NCBI RefSeq assembly: GCF_001540865.1
Contig: NC_033637.1
Coordinates: 1,764,149 to 1,828,148 of the forward strand
From: Ananas comosus
Taxonomy: Eukaryota; Streptophyta; Magnoliopsida; Poales; Bromeliaceae
Reading direction: 5' to 3'
Length of the DNA: 64,000 bases
Every line of letters begins with the position of its first letter. Within the stretch, counting starts at the first letter, position 1. Below are positions 9,696-23,336 of this stretch, in pieces. The translations under genes were made by a program, and so were the position numbers. Under the pieces are notes generated by a model that had not been told where the DNA came from, searched no databases, and saw nothing but the letters and a program-made list of their open reading frames with translations.

Positions 9696-12600
9696 ATGGC
9701 GCCTCTCCTCTCTCTTCCCCTCCTCTCTCCTCTCTCTCCCCCCTTCGCCTCTCGACCCTCTCTCTCTACCTCTCCATCTCAATCCCCTTCTCTTACCCCG
9801 TCCTCTACTCCCTCTCCTCCTCCTTTCCCCCTATTTCGCCTCCAAAAGAGGAATCGCTTCGTCCCTTCCTCACTCTCCACGTCTTCTTCAACATCTTCTC
9901 TCACTCCCTCCCCCCATTCCCCAAAGGTGCGATCTTTTCTTGTACCCACATCATAAATTTTGGTATTAGTGGTTTGTTATTCGAATTTTTCCATTTAGTT
10001 GTTCTTTTTCTTTTTTGGTCGGTTTCAGGAGAAATCGGCGAATTGGAAAGGTACAAAGTGGAGAGATCTTTGGAGCCTGAACAATTGGGTAGTTCGCGAT
10101 TATTATCGGCTTGTCGATTCCGTTAATGCCTTGGAGACCTACACTCAGACGCTTTCCGACGAGCAGGTTAAATGCAATCTCGCAATTCTTAAGAAATAGG
10201 ATGTAAAGATGGTTGGATTGTGGAAAAAAAAGAAAACTAATTTTGAATCATTCTGTTATGGTGTTCTTTGTCGCCTTGATGTGATGTCTTCAGCTGAGAG
10301 GAAAAACTGCCGAATTCCGCCTTCGCTTGAGTCGTGGGGAAACCCTAGCTGATCTCCAAGCTGGTTCATATCACGTTTCTTTAATGTCTTTTCTTGTTAA
10401 GTTGTCTCGAGTTTATAATTTTCTTTTATCTGTTTCTTTGATGACTAACACGCAGAGGCGTTTGCCGTTGTACGAGAGGCTGCAAGAAGGAAGCTTGGCA
10501 TGCGGCATTTCGATGTTCAGGTTTTGAGCTTCTTCTTCTTCTTCTTTCTCTTGTCTCCATCTTTTGCGTCATGAAATGAAGATAATGGTTAATTGTGCTA
10601 AATTGAGCAAGTTTTTTGTGTTCGCTATATTTGTTATCAATTCTATCAGATAATTGGTGGGGCTGTTCTTCATGACGGGTGCATTGCAGAGATGAAGACC
10701 GGTGAAGGAAAGACGCTTGTTTCCACCTTGGCAGCTTATCTTAATGCACTCACAGGAAATGGGGTACATGGTATGCCCAGTTTTCACCGATGGCATTGAG
10801 ATATAATATGATTTAGAGGAAGAAAGGCCCCTTTGTATACTGTCACTGAATCCAGATGTTGCATATCTGTATACCAAACACTGTTCTTGATGTTTTGGGG
10901 AATTAGAATTTCATATTATAACGTAGAATTTTTTAAGTTACATGTGGAAGGGCATGCTATTTCACCCACGAACGGCTCGTGAACTTCCTTGCTGCCAACC
11001 TTATTAATGTGGGCGTTAATAATCTTGTCTTCCTCAGTGGTGACTGTAAATGATTATTTGGCTCAACGCGATGCTGAGTGGATGGGCCGCGTTCATCGCT
11101 TTCTTGGTCTATCTGTGGGTTTAATACAGGTATTTCTTTTCCACTAAATAATATATGGGGTTAATACAGGTTGTTCATTAAGTATTTTGTGGGTTGTATG
11201 TTGAAAAACTTATCATTTTTCTGGGGGCTTGCCACCTATTTTCTCATGTTGCTTGCTTCCATAGGGTGGCATGCCAGCCAATGAGAGGAAAGCCAACTAC
11301 AGCTGTGATATTACGTACACTAATAACTCGGTAATATGCCAAATACATGAAACTCTCATCATCTGAAAATGTGGTTCATTATAACTGTTTTCATGGAAAA
11401 TCCTATTATATATTTTTTATTATATTTTACACATCTTGCAGGAACTTGGTTTTGACTATCTTCGTGATAATTTGGCACGGAACAGAGGACAACTTGTTAT
11501 GAGATGGTACACTTAAAGTGTCTTTGGATTCATTCTTTGATTTATTGTTGATAGCAATTGATACTTTTCCTATGCCTTTTGAATCAATGAATGAGAAAAT
11601 TTATGTTTTTTTGTTAACAACCAGTAATGTTCTTGACAGGCCAAAGCCATTCCATTTTGCAATTGTTGATGAAGTGGATTCGGTTCTTATCGATGAGGGA
11701 AGAAATCCATTATTAATCAGTGGTGAGGTAGTTTCTTAATTTTCTCTGTCATTCATTTTCTTTCATATGTGCTATCATTATTGACTGGTTGAAACTTTGT
11801 GAATTTTAGTTGCTAATTCAGTTTATTACTGAATATTTTGGAACTAGGATAGTAAAGATGCAGCACGATATCCTGTTGCTGCCAAAGTTGCTGAGCTTCT
11901 TTTACCAGGCATTGTAAGTTTTAGCTTGGGTGAAAAAAAAAATCCTCAATAGCAAGTTTTTGTTTTTTTCCCCTTTTCCTACTTCATATTTCCATATTAA
12001 TCACTATGAGATGACTCTCTATCACAGCATTACAATGTGGAACTCAAAGATAATTCTGTAGATTTGACTGAGGAGGGAGTTGCTCTAGCTGAGATGGTTC
12101 TGGAGACAAATGATCTATGGGATGAAAATGATCCATGGGCAAGGTGCTTTTATATGCTTTTCTTTAATTTGCAAAGTAGCTGTTGGTGCCGTGGGGCCTT
12201 CAATCATTTTAGTAGTGTTTTAAAGGATACGTATGTTGTATATTTCTTCCAGTGGCATTAGTTCTACAATGAATGTATCATTGTGTTGCAGGTTTCTTAT
12301 GAACGCATTGAAGGCCAAAGAATTTTACCGCCGGGATGTCCAATATATTGTTAGGAATGGGAAGGCACTCATTATTAATGAGGTAATCCCTTAGTGTATG
12401 CTAGGATTCTTTACATGTTTTGGATTTTTGTGATCACGACGGACAATCTTATTGATCGCCATCGGTTCCTAGTTACCTTACATATTCTTAGTTTTGGTTC
12501 ATAAGCTTAAGTATACAAACAGTTGTCCAATTTACTTTTATTTTTGAGATTACCTAAAAATTTTATTTTTTTGCTGAACAACTTAAAGGGTTTCAGACTT

Positions 12601-15600
12601 ATATATGACAGAAAAGAAAACTGTTTCCTCATTCTGCTGAAACAGTAATGTTTATTATGTCCCAGCTTACTGGGAGAGTTGAGGAGAAAAGGAGATGGTC
12701 TGAAGGCATTCACCAAGCGGTAGAAGCTAAAGAAGGCCTGAAAATTCAGGTACTTATTGACTTTCATGTTTTCAAGCTTTTCCCACTTGACAAATTTAGT
12801 GAAATATATGGCTAAAATTGCAAGCAATTTGCTTAAGAGTCTTCTATGTGATTCCAATAATGATATCATCAGGCAGATTCGGTTGTTGTGGCCCAAATAA
12901 CGTACCAATCACTTTTTAAGCTGTATCCGAAGCTTTCGGGGATGACAGGAACTGCTAAAACAGAAGTATGGTTTAAACTGTTTTGATTTCTAGATGACTT
13001 TCTGAACTTTTTTTTGTGTGAATATTCACAAAATTTGTTTCCATTTTTTCCACTATACATATCCACAGGAAAAGGAATTCCTTAAGATGTTCAAGATGCC
13101 AGTTATCGAAGTCCCTACGAACTTACCAAATATACGAATTGACTTGCCGATTCAGGCTTTTGCGGTAGGGCTTCTCATGAAGGTTTGGGGGTACAAACTA
13201 AGTGAAAATTTTCTGATCTTATTTGGATGTTTTAGACTGCACGAGGGAAGTGGCAATATGTGCGGGCAGAAGTAGAGTCGATGTTTCGGTTAGGTCGCCC
13301 AGTTTTGGTTGGAACCACAAGGTGAGTCTATATTTCTAATTTCTTAAAATATAAAACATGAATATCTGGTTTTGAAAAATATATCTTTATCATTTCTTCC
13401 ATTGGAAAAATCTACATTCATGTCACTCTTTAGTGTAGTGATTGTTCCAAGGATCAATATTAATTTGTTCGTAATAAAATCTTGTAACTATTAATGCCTG
13501 GTGAATGGGTTTTTACAAGTTTGGCCTTTCAGATGTTGTCGATCACTGCTGCTGGTTTAAACATTGATTTTAAGGATCCTGTGCTTAAGTTTTGTAAAAC
13601 TCTAAACTTGCACCTGTGTAATTCAATCTTTACTTTTTATTTGTATGTGCTTCTTTTTGCTGTTGCAGCGTTGAAAATTCTGAACACCTGTCAGATCTAT
13701 TGAAAGACCGAAATATACCTCATAACGTTCTTAATGCTAGGCCTAAGGTTCTTCACCAATCTTATGTGCCTTCAGTTTCTTGAAATTTTTTTTAATCAAA
13801 ATTTTCAATCATAAAAAAGTGTCATTTGGTAGTATGCTGCAAGGGAGGCTGAAATTATTGCACAGGCTGGTCGGAAACATGCCATCACAATTTCAACTAA
13901 CATGGCTGGCAGGGGCACTGATATTATCCTTGGTGGCAATCCGAAGGTCTCTGAGTTCAAAATCTCTTAAGTTGTTATATTTCTTTCTCTCTGAAGAAAT
14001 GAAAACAAAGAATAATAATATCTTATATTACTATTACCTGCTTTATGTAATTTTTAGCAAGTGTTATAAGGATCATTTACTATTTTCTCTTATTTTCTCA
14101 CTAGATGCTTGCAAAAGAAATTGTGGAAGATAACATACTCCCTTTTATGTCACAAGAGCCTCCAAATGTTGTAGCTGCTGGGGAATCCATCTCCCAAATG
14201 GTGATTTTCATCTTGTTCTTTTCTCTACTAAAAAGGCTTTTATTTGCTCTAATACTTTTGAGTTCTATCTGTGTTGCAGAATTTCCCAAAGATAAAGATA
14301 GGACCATCTTCATTAGCATTGCTTGCAAAGGCCGCAGTGATTGGTAAATAATATATATTAGTGCCGATATTGGGTTCTACACCTATCTTTTTGTTCCAGA
14401 GAATTCAGGAAGTTAATACTAATTTTAAAAAAATGGTTTTCAACTACCTTGTTTTGCAGCAAAATATGCTGGTAAAAGTGAGAGGAATGGCTGGTCTTGT
14501 CAGAAAGCGAGGTCCATAATTTCAGAATCTATAGAAATGGGCCATGTAACTGGAATGGAGGAACTAGAAAAGTGTTTGGCTGAAGAGTCTGAGACTTATC
14601 TCCTTGAACCTGCTATTGCACTTGCGTATCTCACAGTCTTGAAAGACTGTGAAGTGCATTGCTTCATTGAAGGGGCTGAGGTGAAACGATTGGGTGGGCT
14701 TCATGTGATTGGCACTTCTCTACATGAGTCTCGACGAATAGATAATCAGGTGAGGTCACAGACGTAAATATGCACATTGGGCTAACTAATCTTGAACTGT
14801 CTTTGCTTTTTCGTTGCCTTAATCTTGATATTTTCTAAGCTTTGGAATTTTTCAAAGTAATGCACAACTTCTAATCCTAATGCCCACAAAATAATAGTCT
14901 GCATGCTTTCCGGTAAGTGTATCTTCTGAATTATTTAATTATCCGAGGTTCTGTGATGTGATTCATTTAATATGTTAAAGCATGAATGGGCTTCTTGTTT
15001 TGATGATACTTTGTGCTGTTTGATGCAATTATTTACTGGCCTAGTACTTTAGTCCTTTGTTCTTTGGTTCTTCCCTGATGCATGTTCCTCTATTAAGGGC
15101 CTTTCTTTTTTGTTCTAAACCTAGTATGATGCTGTTAGGTACAGTGAAGACTTGTTCTAGGCCTGATTATGACTTGAGAAAATCTACCAACTGTTAGTCA
15201 TGCCGACAAAGGAATAAAAAAAGAGTATTCGAGTCCCATTCCCTTCTCAATCTTGTTTCTCAGTATACTATGACTAGATGACTCACTGAAATAGTTTTTT
15301 CTTTGCTATAGCGATGTTCAGAAAGGTATTGTATGTGATGAAACACCCTTTGTCTTATGTATGGGATAATTTTAATGTTCTAGAAGGGCAACCTATAATT
15401 TTACTAAGAAATCTCATGTGAGCCTATGCTAGTGTGTTGATGGATGTTTGTTTATTTGCCTGTTGTCAGCTTCGCGGGAGAGCTGGTAGACAAGGTGATC
15501 CTGGATCAACAAGGTTTATGGTGAGGTAGCGTTCTGTTTTAGACTGGAAAAAGCAAATTGCTAAAATTGTAACTCGATTAGTTCTCCAACAATAACTGTG

Positions 15601-15809
15601 ATATACTCTGCTTGCTATCCTTTTCGGGAACATTGCTGGTACTTCTTCTGTCGTAAGGATGGATCTACTGCACCATAAAAAGGGTACTAAAACATTAATA
15701 TGGAATGATTAGGAATAAAAAACATTAATCTGGAATAACTAGGAAGTAGGAATAAATTACTTTAATTTGAAGATAAATTATATATATTATATTATATTAT
15801 ATATATGTG

Positions 15810-15850
<41 letters not shown>

Positions 15851-18634
15851 TATGCTACTATACTATCAATAGTACCAAGCCCTTGGTACTATTGAGTTTT
15901 CGGCCGTTGGATGAAAAGATGTGCGGTTAGGATGATAGTGGTCCCCGGTTAAATTGATAGTGGTCCCATAGGGTTGAGTGGGTAGTTGGTTTGTTTAATT
16001 GTATAATCTAATGAGTGGAAATGATCAGAGGGTAGATCTAACAGTAGAAAACTCAATACCAAGTGTTTGGTACTATCGATAGTATAGTAGCCGGACTCTC
16101 TATATATATATATGGAAACTAGGTTTGCTCCTAGTCTTGAAGGATATGTATGAAAGTCATTGTTTTTCTTCTTTACGGAGTCAGAACTCGTCGCCTTAAT
16201 GCCATTTCTTGATCTCTTCATTTGAAGAGATTCTTTCTTGTTATTATTGTAAATAATATATCTGCAGCATTTATATTTTGTGTTAGTCAGTATCAATCAG
16301 TTTTGTCCTTTAGCTCTTTTTCGTATATGGAGTCTGAATGATCTTTTTGTCAGCCAGTTTACAGGATGAAATGTTTCGAAAGTTCAACTTCGATACTGAG
16401 TGGGCAGTGAGACTCATATCAAAGATAACAAATGATGAGGACATACCAATTGAGGGCCATACCATTGTTAAACAGGTCTGCTTAGCTGTTGACTTATTAA
16501 CATTTCTTGCCTCTTTCAGACCAATGGCAGAAGAGTAATTCTTTACTAATGCTTTTCTTCTTTGTTGCAGCTTTTAGCTCTTCAAATTAATGCAGAGAAA
16601 TACTTCTTCGGCATAAGAAAGAGCCTTGTCGAGTTTGACGAAGTCTTAGAGGTACATCCTCTGCAACTATATTAAGAAGTAATTTTATCACATGGGATCC
16701 AACCTTTTTGTTGATTTAGTTATTAAAAACCAGCTTTGATTTTAATTTGAGAAAATCCTAATTTTTGTTCCCCCCAACATTACTAGGTCCAAAGAAAGCA
16801 TGTGTACAGCCTTAGGCAATTGATATTGACCGGTGACTCTGAAAGCTGTTCTGAACAAGTATTCCAGTGAGTTTAAAAGTTTGCTTATTCAATTGTTTAA
16901 CTCGAATTTGAGCGGAAATAGATCAAATTAGGACTAATGACTCATTCCTAATTTATTTTTCTAATATGTTTTTATATCCTATCAATATTGATCAAGCAGT
17001 TATTTTAGCTTACCTTGTTTTAATCTTCCTCACTATATTCAAAACCTTTCTAGATGGGTGGGTTTATCAGAATGATTGTTTTCCAAAGATCTAATCTTTC
17101 ATAAATTTGGTTGGTTTTTCTTTCAAAAGAAATAAAAGAGAACTTCATTTTTAACTTTTTGACACCAGATCATGTTCCTCTTAATTCCTTCTCTAAGAGG
17201 CATTGTGAAAAAACTGTAGGTACATGCAAGCAGTAGTTGATGAAATTATTTTTGGATGCGTTGATCCCCATGAGGTACTTACATGACATGATTCTTTTCT
17301 TTTACATTATATGATTGAATGTGTCAATGGATTCTGATGTTATTAAATTCAAATAATCTCCTTATCTATTTTAGCCCCCCAAGAATTGGAATATAGGAAA
17401 GCTATTGGATGAGTATATCCAAATAGGCGGAAAGCTATTATCCGGTAATCAATGCTTGTGCATGATATCCTTATATTATCAGTAGTTACTTAAACTGTAT
17501 CACTAACTAAGCATAGAAGCAATATTAAAGGTTTGCTTTATGAAAAACTTGCAGAATCATTTAAGCAAATCGCGGAGGAGGATTTGCTTTCATCACTAGA
17601 CCAAATACATGGATTAGGCTCTATTGAAATTGATACCTTCTCTCTCCCAGACCTTCCAACACCTCCAAATACATTCAGAGGAATCCGAAAGAAAACGTCT
17701 TTGTTGAGACGCTGGCTTGCTATTTGTGCTGATGATACAGTGAAGTAAGTTCTAAAGCTGATTTTCTTAATGTTTTTATTTGTGCGTTTGCTTGTACATA
17801 CATAATAATATGTGCGCACTTTTTGTGATCTTTTGGTTTCGTTAAAAATGTAGGAAAGGCAAATACTTGTGTATAGTCAATCTTCTTCGCAAGTATTTTG
17901 GAGATTATTTAATTGCTTCTTACTTGGAAGCTGTAGAGGAGTCTGGTTATGATGATGCATACATCCGGGAAATTGAGGTGACTTCTGTTTTAACAGTTTG
18001 TTTTCTTCTTTTGTATCACATGATGCCAATGTCTCTGCCAATCTTCTTCTGGAGATAATGTTGTTTTTCAACATTAAACAACTTTTCGCCGAATTCTCTC
18101 TCTTACCTTGTTATATTTATATAGTATATGTGATAATACTGCTGTGGTAGCTAGATGTTCTGCAAAATTACCTACAAGCTTATGTTCTGTCAGCTGTTGT
18201 GAACGAATATTTCACTCTGACTTTTTTTTTTTTTTCTTTTTCTTTCATTTGCTGCTTTCTTGCTTGATTTCAGAGGGAAGTAATTGTTAAGACTCTAGAT
18301 TGTTTCTGGAGGGACCATTTAGTAAATATGAACCGGCTTAGTTCAGCGGTAACTTTTCTGCAACTTTTTATTATCTGCATAATTTGCTCTCCCCTCAAAT
18401 CAGCCTTGTGCCTAGTTTAAGTTGATATTTTTTTTTTCGCCACTCTAATATTTTTAATCTGTTTGGTAGGTGAATGTTCGGAGTTTTGGACATAGAAATC
18501 CTCTTGAAGAGTACAAAATAGATGGATGTCGCTTTTTCATCTCAATGCTTAGTGCGACGAGGAGATTGACAATCGAATCGTTGTTTCATTACTGGTCATC
18601 TCCTTTGGAGTCTGAAGAACTCTATGCGCCGTAA
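9696..18634 (+). CDS. SECA2: Plastid SecA2 preprotein translocase ATPase (31 exons)
   Basis: Predicted product is 1082 aa. SecA2 is the motor ATPase of the second plastid Sec system, thought to work with SCY2 at envelope membranes. Residues 1-77 (exon 1) are Ser/Pro-rich, as in a transit peptide. Seen: KTGEGKT Walker A (184-190), DEVD (293-296), [12 protein letters not shown] (451-462), TNMAGRGTD (571-579) and [14 protein letters not shown] (740-753). The C-terminus ends soon after the helical scaffold and has no zinc-binding tail. Exons: 9696-9926, 10029-10166, 10294-10363, 10456-10520, 10650-10770, 11038-11129, 11265-11330, 11442-11506, 11640-11727, 11848-11913, 12028-12143, 12292-12382, 12666-12749, 12873-12965, 13069-13164, 13236-13321, 13669-13747, 13833-13946, 14105-14200, 14280-14343, 14460-14749, 15470-15525, 16358-16475, 16571-16651, 16787-16866, 17220-17274, 17375-17444, 17531-17744, 17854-17977, 18274-18348, 18470-18634. 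All junctions use GT-AG and keep frame. SecA1 is less likely given the sequence and the end. Confidence 0.93.
15838..16110. mobile_element. Foldback MITE family A, copy 3, in SECA2 intron 22
   Basis: The left end GAATTATGCTACTATACTAT and the reverse complement of the right end GAGTCCGGCTACTATACTAT are terminal inverted repeats. Both continue into TCRATAGTACCAAG. It is flanked by (TA)n on both sides (15780-15846 and 16100-16112), so a TA target duplication is possible but not provable. It accounts for about a third of the 832-bp intron 15526-16357. No coding capacity is seen. Confidence 0.7.
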
Positions 18635-20377
18635 ATGCAAGTACATTAGGTAATGAATACACTGTTTTGACATCGAACTCTCTAGCTGATTTCGTCTGTA
18701 AAATGCCACCGTTTGATTTCGTAGGAAGAGATTTTGTCTTTCTTCAAGCAATCAGGGCGCAACTGCTATGAATGTCAAGTAGTAGGTTTGTTACGGTCGC
18801 ACCTCTGGTCTCTTCTGACAACCAGAAATGGTGCGGCCGATTTTCTTTTCTTGAAAGAGGGTTTAGGGGGTGGTGGGAATTGGAGAGAGGTGAAACTAAG
18901 CGGGCCGGCGCAGGGTTGGATGTTGTATGTTTACAGGAGATGGGGCATCTCTCATCCTTCGATGCTCGCTACTGTGAGCAGCAGTATGTGTCTCCCTCCT
19001 ACTTCAGAATTAACTTTGAGAGGTATGTATCAAAATGTAGTATATAGCACTCGTACTTTTCATTCATATTTCTCACAAATTTTTAGATAATCATGAAATA
19101 AAACTGAAGTAGAAGACACCGCAAATTCTGCACATACTGCTTCTTTTACGGTTTGGCTTTTAATTTTTATTTCCTTAATTAATTCTTCGCTTTTTTGGTG
19201 ATTTTGCTAGCATGGGCTTGTGGTTGAGAACTTTATGATTAATAAACTGTGTAATTTAAACTTAAGCCATTAAGACTCTTTTTTTAATTTCTGTTTAATT
19301 TTTTGGGACATGTACAAGGATCAGCCTGAGCCCCTCAAAAGGAATCTGATTTAATTATTTTGGATTAAGAGATATTTCGCGGTCGCTCGTATCTTTTTAT
19401 ACAATTAGTAGTTACACGGTCCGTGTTGTTCCACAACATCTGAAGCTATAAAATATTGGAGATAGATATATTCAGCGATGATTGTGCTCATCATAACGAT
19501 TACCTTTGAAAAAAAAAAAAAAAAAAATGGGAATCTTTGTCAACTACTGTTGTTTGAAATTATTTTTGTAAGCTAAAGTAGGAATTTCGTGAATTTCGAG
19601 CCAATTAGTATTTTGTAGCGTCGTTAACGTGGGCCATAAGGCAATGAATTTACAAATAATTTAGGCTGTTGGATCACATCATGCAATAGTTGCAATTTCA
19701 ACTAATCGTGGTGGTCTAATTACTTCAATCGAGATCAGATCTCACTCAAGGCTCCAAGAAATTAGCCTCTGGATGTGGAATCTGTGTCTTATTAGCAACG
19801 CTATCAAGTAATGAAAAATATACATTATGAAATATAATTGATGAGTCATCCGGTGGTTAATGCAACATGCGGTGCTGGTGGATTGCCCATTGCTTACAAT
19901 AATTTTGAGTTAAGATAATGTCATTTTCCGTAGGATCACCTAGTATTTTGGCTTAACCAAATAATAATATCGAAAATAGAAAAAGAATAAGCAAAAGCAA
20001 TATTAATATATTATTATAATAATAATGTCTCATATCATAATTTATCCATCGTATAATAACTTTTTTTAAAAAATATTTTTATTATATATATATATTTTTT
20101 AAAAAAATATAATTGACTGATTATAGATAATATGGTGTATTCATTATATAGTAAATTTTCTTAGAAATTCTACATTTGCGCACACACTTATCTAGTAAAT
20201 TTAAAAAAAGCACGCTGCTACTGAGGGTGGAATCCTTGACCTTCAGATTATCTCTACAGTATACATAAGCTTGCCTATCAGCTAGGTGTGCTTTTATTAG
20301 TGTTTGGTGGGAGTGCTTTGTTTCGGTTTCAGTCGAAATAGTGAGACCCACAAAGCAACGGTTCTATGGAGCTTTCA
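18635..20377. other. SECA2 3' flank and intergenic DNA
   Basis: 18635 to about 19090 probably contains the SECA2 3' UTR. The short open frames there have no recognisable homology. The rest is AT-rich with nothing identified. Confidence 0.5.
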
Positions 20378-20765
20378 ATGGCAAATTCATACCTTTGGTC
20401 CTCCACTTATGATGCACATGATGCTGTGCTCCTCAAATTTTAATTTATTATAATTTTTTTATTAATTTTTTTGATCGTTATAATTATATCTCGTAATTCA
20501 ATTTAGCTAGCTGAATATTGATAGATTATTATTAATACAAAAGTAATATTTAAAATATTATGATTAGTGATTCGGAAATAATTAGGATATATTATTTTAT
20601 TTTAATTTCTACATTAATAATTTGTAAATATTATAGAAATTAATTATAATAATTTTAAAAAATTAAGCTAAAAATTATAATAAATTAAAATTTAAATAGT
20701 AAAGTACAACCCTTTGTAGTTTGGGGACCAACAAAACCTACAAAAAAAAAAAGCATAATTTACCC
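20378..20765. mobile_element. Foldback MITE with imperfect 9-bp TSD
   Basis: The two halves are inverted repeats: AATTTTAATTTATTATAATT at about 20437 returns in reverse complement at about 20670-20692. The outer parts (CCTTTGGTCCTCCACTTATG against TTGGTCCCCAAACTACAAAG read on the other strand) are more diverged. Flanks are gagctttca (20369-20377) and gagctttaa (20766-20774), matching at 8 of 9, which fits a Mutator-like MITE. No gene inside. Confidence 0.55.
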
Positions 20766-21169
20766 GAGCTTTAAAAGGGCACAGTACAACGCAAGCCGTG
20801 GGAGGCGAAGCATGTGGGGAAATAGCCGAAGGGGGGGGGTCCCACACCAGCATAGCATTTCATTTCGTGGCGGTACAACGACTCTTATGTCCACAAATTA
20901 ATGCCTGTGTCCTGCGCATACAAATATTTTCAAAATTATATTCTAATTCGATTGACAGATGATGTTTTATACAAATCATCAAAATATTCATATGTTTAAA
21001 ATTTTAGAGATTGTTAATATCTACGCATTCAATGCGTTAAGTTGGCGTGTCTATTCTAAAATTTTTTTTAGAGATTGTTGCAGATAAGCTATACGATACT
21101 ATTTATAGTGAACGAACAATATTTTATTATTTAATTATTGCCGTCAAATAATAAATCCTACGCATCTAA

Positions 21170-21854
21170 GGCACGTTTGGTTTGCGCTATCTTTTTAAGA
21201 TTCCTAATAATCTGATAGAAATAAAAAAAATATGACGGTGTTTGACTAAACGTACTAAGTAATCTAGCTGGTGATATTAGATTTACTTGGAAATGAGATT
21301 CATTCCAGAGTACTAATCTCATCCCCTTGAGGGAGGGTGGGTATGCTTATATTAATGGATTCGGATAATTATAATATGTCTAATTTTTTTCTTTCTCCCT
21401 ACCCGCGGGCTAGTTGGTTTTATTTTTCTTTACACTCTAACCTCATATCCCTCTCTAAACTTTTTTTTTCTCTCTAAACTTCAACTCTTTTTCTCTCTCT
21501 AAACTAAGCTCTCTCCCCCCTCTTTTTCTAAAATCTCAACTCTCTCACTCCCTCTGATCTCGATTCTGTTTCTCTTCCTATTTCTATAATTATGCTCTCT
21601 CTCTCTAACCTATGTTCTCTCTCTCTTTTTTTTTTAAAAAGATGTTGAAATTTTTAGTGATATTATCTAAACTTAATTAAAAAAAAAAATAAATTGTATA
21701 TTTTTTGTAAGCTTAAATAACATGACTAAATAATATAACCGTACGAACCAAACACAGGAATGCCACATTCTTAGTAATAGAATGAATAGGAATAAGATTC
21801 TCGGACATCTTTTTATTGCTAGTAATCTTTCATTGTGCGAACCAAACGCATCCT
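21170..21854. mobile_element. PIF/Harbinger-like non-autonomous element, TAA TSD
   Basis: The left end GGCACGTTTGGTTTGCGC and the reverse complement of the right end GGATGCGTTTGGTTCGCAC form terminal inverted repeats. The element is bounded by TAA on both sides (21167-21169 and 21855-21857), the 3-bp target typical of PIF/Harbinger and Tourist elements. The 685-bp interior is pyrimidine-rich on the plus strand (21400-21640) and has no transposase-like frame. Confidence 0.7.
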
Positions 21855-21857
21855 AAG

Positions 21858-22963
21858 AGTATGATTTCACGTCCGTCAATAATATTCTAATTTTTCTCAT
21901 AATTTCTCCTCCATTTGAGGTGCAGGGCTTGATGGGAGTAGTGATGTTGAACTTGAAATTTGCCTTAAACATGACAAGCAGCTGATTAATACATTAACAC
22001 TTCTTTGCTTGTCTTTTTGCATCAGAGGTACTGATATTTTGTTGTGGTTCCATTTAATTAGTTGGAGAAGCATCACCCATTTAATTAGTTGGAGAAGCAT
22101 CATCAACCCATTAAATAGGAATTTTCGTTTTGTTTTTCTTTTTTTATTTCAAGAATATATTTTGGCTTTTCTGTGATGATAAATCCACTACTTCATCACC
22201 TCATCCATTGAGATATACGTGAAAAAGTAAAAAAAGAAAGAAAGATTCTGAAGCTAGCATATAGTGTATTGTGCAAATATCGGTTGCTGTGGATGCAAAG
22301 AAAATTTGGAAATGAGTTTTTCTACAAACTCTGATAAAATAATTTGCAATTTGCTGCATTAATGATACCAATAGAGAATCTATTTAGTACAGTTTTCATA
22401 TTAATAGTGTCAAATTAGTAGTTTTAACTCAGCTAATAATACTATTCAAAATATTCAATACTGCAACAGTATGCACAGGAATATTAGAGTTTTTAATATT
22501 AAGGACATATTTGGTTCATGGCTGAAATTTAAATGGTAAAGAAAACTATATTGCATTATAAACTATGTTTGGTTCATTATAGAAATGAAAATTAAAATTG
22601 ATATTTAAATTTTTTTTAAAAAAAAATCTGTTAAAAAAAGAGAAGAGTGATGAATGGAGAGGAGTGCGAGATGGTACGTTTTGAAATAGATCAATTTAGA
22701 ATTCAAAACTAGATTGAGTAATAAATTGATTAGTCATTTCTACTCCAGAATGAAATAAGAATCAAAATTTAATTTTTGTAAAGTAAGCAACAACTACCAA
22801 AAAGATGAATCTTATTTAGATTTCAAAATCTAAAACAGTTGAAATAACATTTAATTGTTGATTATTTTAGCTAAAAATTTAAGAAAAATAATGCTATTCT
22901 CTCTTAAAAGTTAAAACCAGCAAGATCTATCTATTTCATGATTATGGAGGCTAATAAGTAATA
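21858..22963. other. AT-rich intergenic DNA with a small tandem repeat
   Basis: A 27-bp unit starting CCATTTAATTAGTTGGAGAA is duplicated at 22051-22077 and 22078-22104. No gene is seen. Confidence 0.5.
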
Positions 22964-23336
22964 GGGTAAACTTTAAAAATCCACCCGTGGGTTTCGCACT
23001 TTTTCATTTTAGTATCCTGTAGTTTAAAGTATATCAAGTTAGTACCATATGGTTTCGTACTTTCTGACTTTAGTATCTGCAGTTTAAAGTGTATCAAGTT
23101 AGTACTATGTAGTTTTATTTTTGTATCAAGTTAGTATCCAGTGATTTTATTTTTCTCTTAATGAAATATTAAATCACAGGGTGCTAAAGTAAGAAAGTGT
23201 GAAACTACAGGATACTAACTTGACACATTTAAAATGAGAAAGTGCGAAATCACATTATACTAATTTAATACACTTTAAATTACAGAATACTAAAATGAAA
23301 AAGAGTGAAACTACAAGGGGTATTCCAAGTTTTCCC
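22964..23336. mobile_element. Mutator-like foldback MITE family B, copy 1, perfect 9-bp TSD
   Basis: Starts GGGTAAACTT and ends AAGTTTTCCC. It is flanked by the perfect 9-mer taagtaata (22955-22963 and 23337-23345). Each arm holds repeated modules, a (TG)TGGTTTCGCACTTT part and a TTTAAAGTGTATCAAGTTAGTA part, in opposite orientation in the two arms, so the element forms a long hairpin. Related copies lie at 25040-25533, 33665-34050 and 62321-62677. Confidence 0.85.

Noticed and set aside
9595..9969. An alternative 124-codon frame overlapping SECA2 exon 1
   Set aside because: It does not join exon 2 in the SecA reading frame. The 9696 frame does.
18734..19090. Two overlapping 91-118 codon frames downstream of SECA2
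   Set aside because: No recognisable homology and no splice signal joining them to SECA2 after its stop at 18634. Probably 3' UTR.
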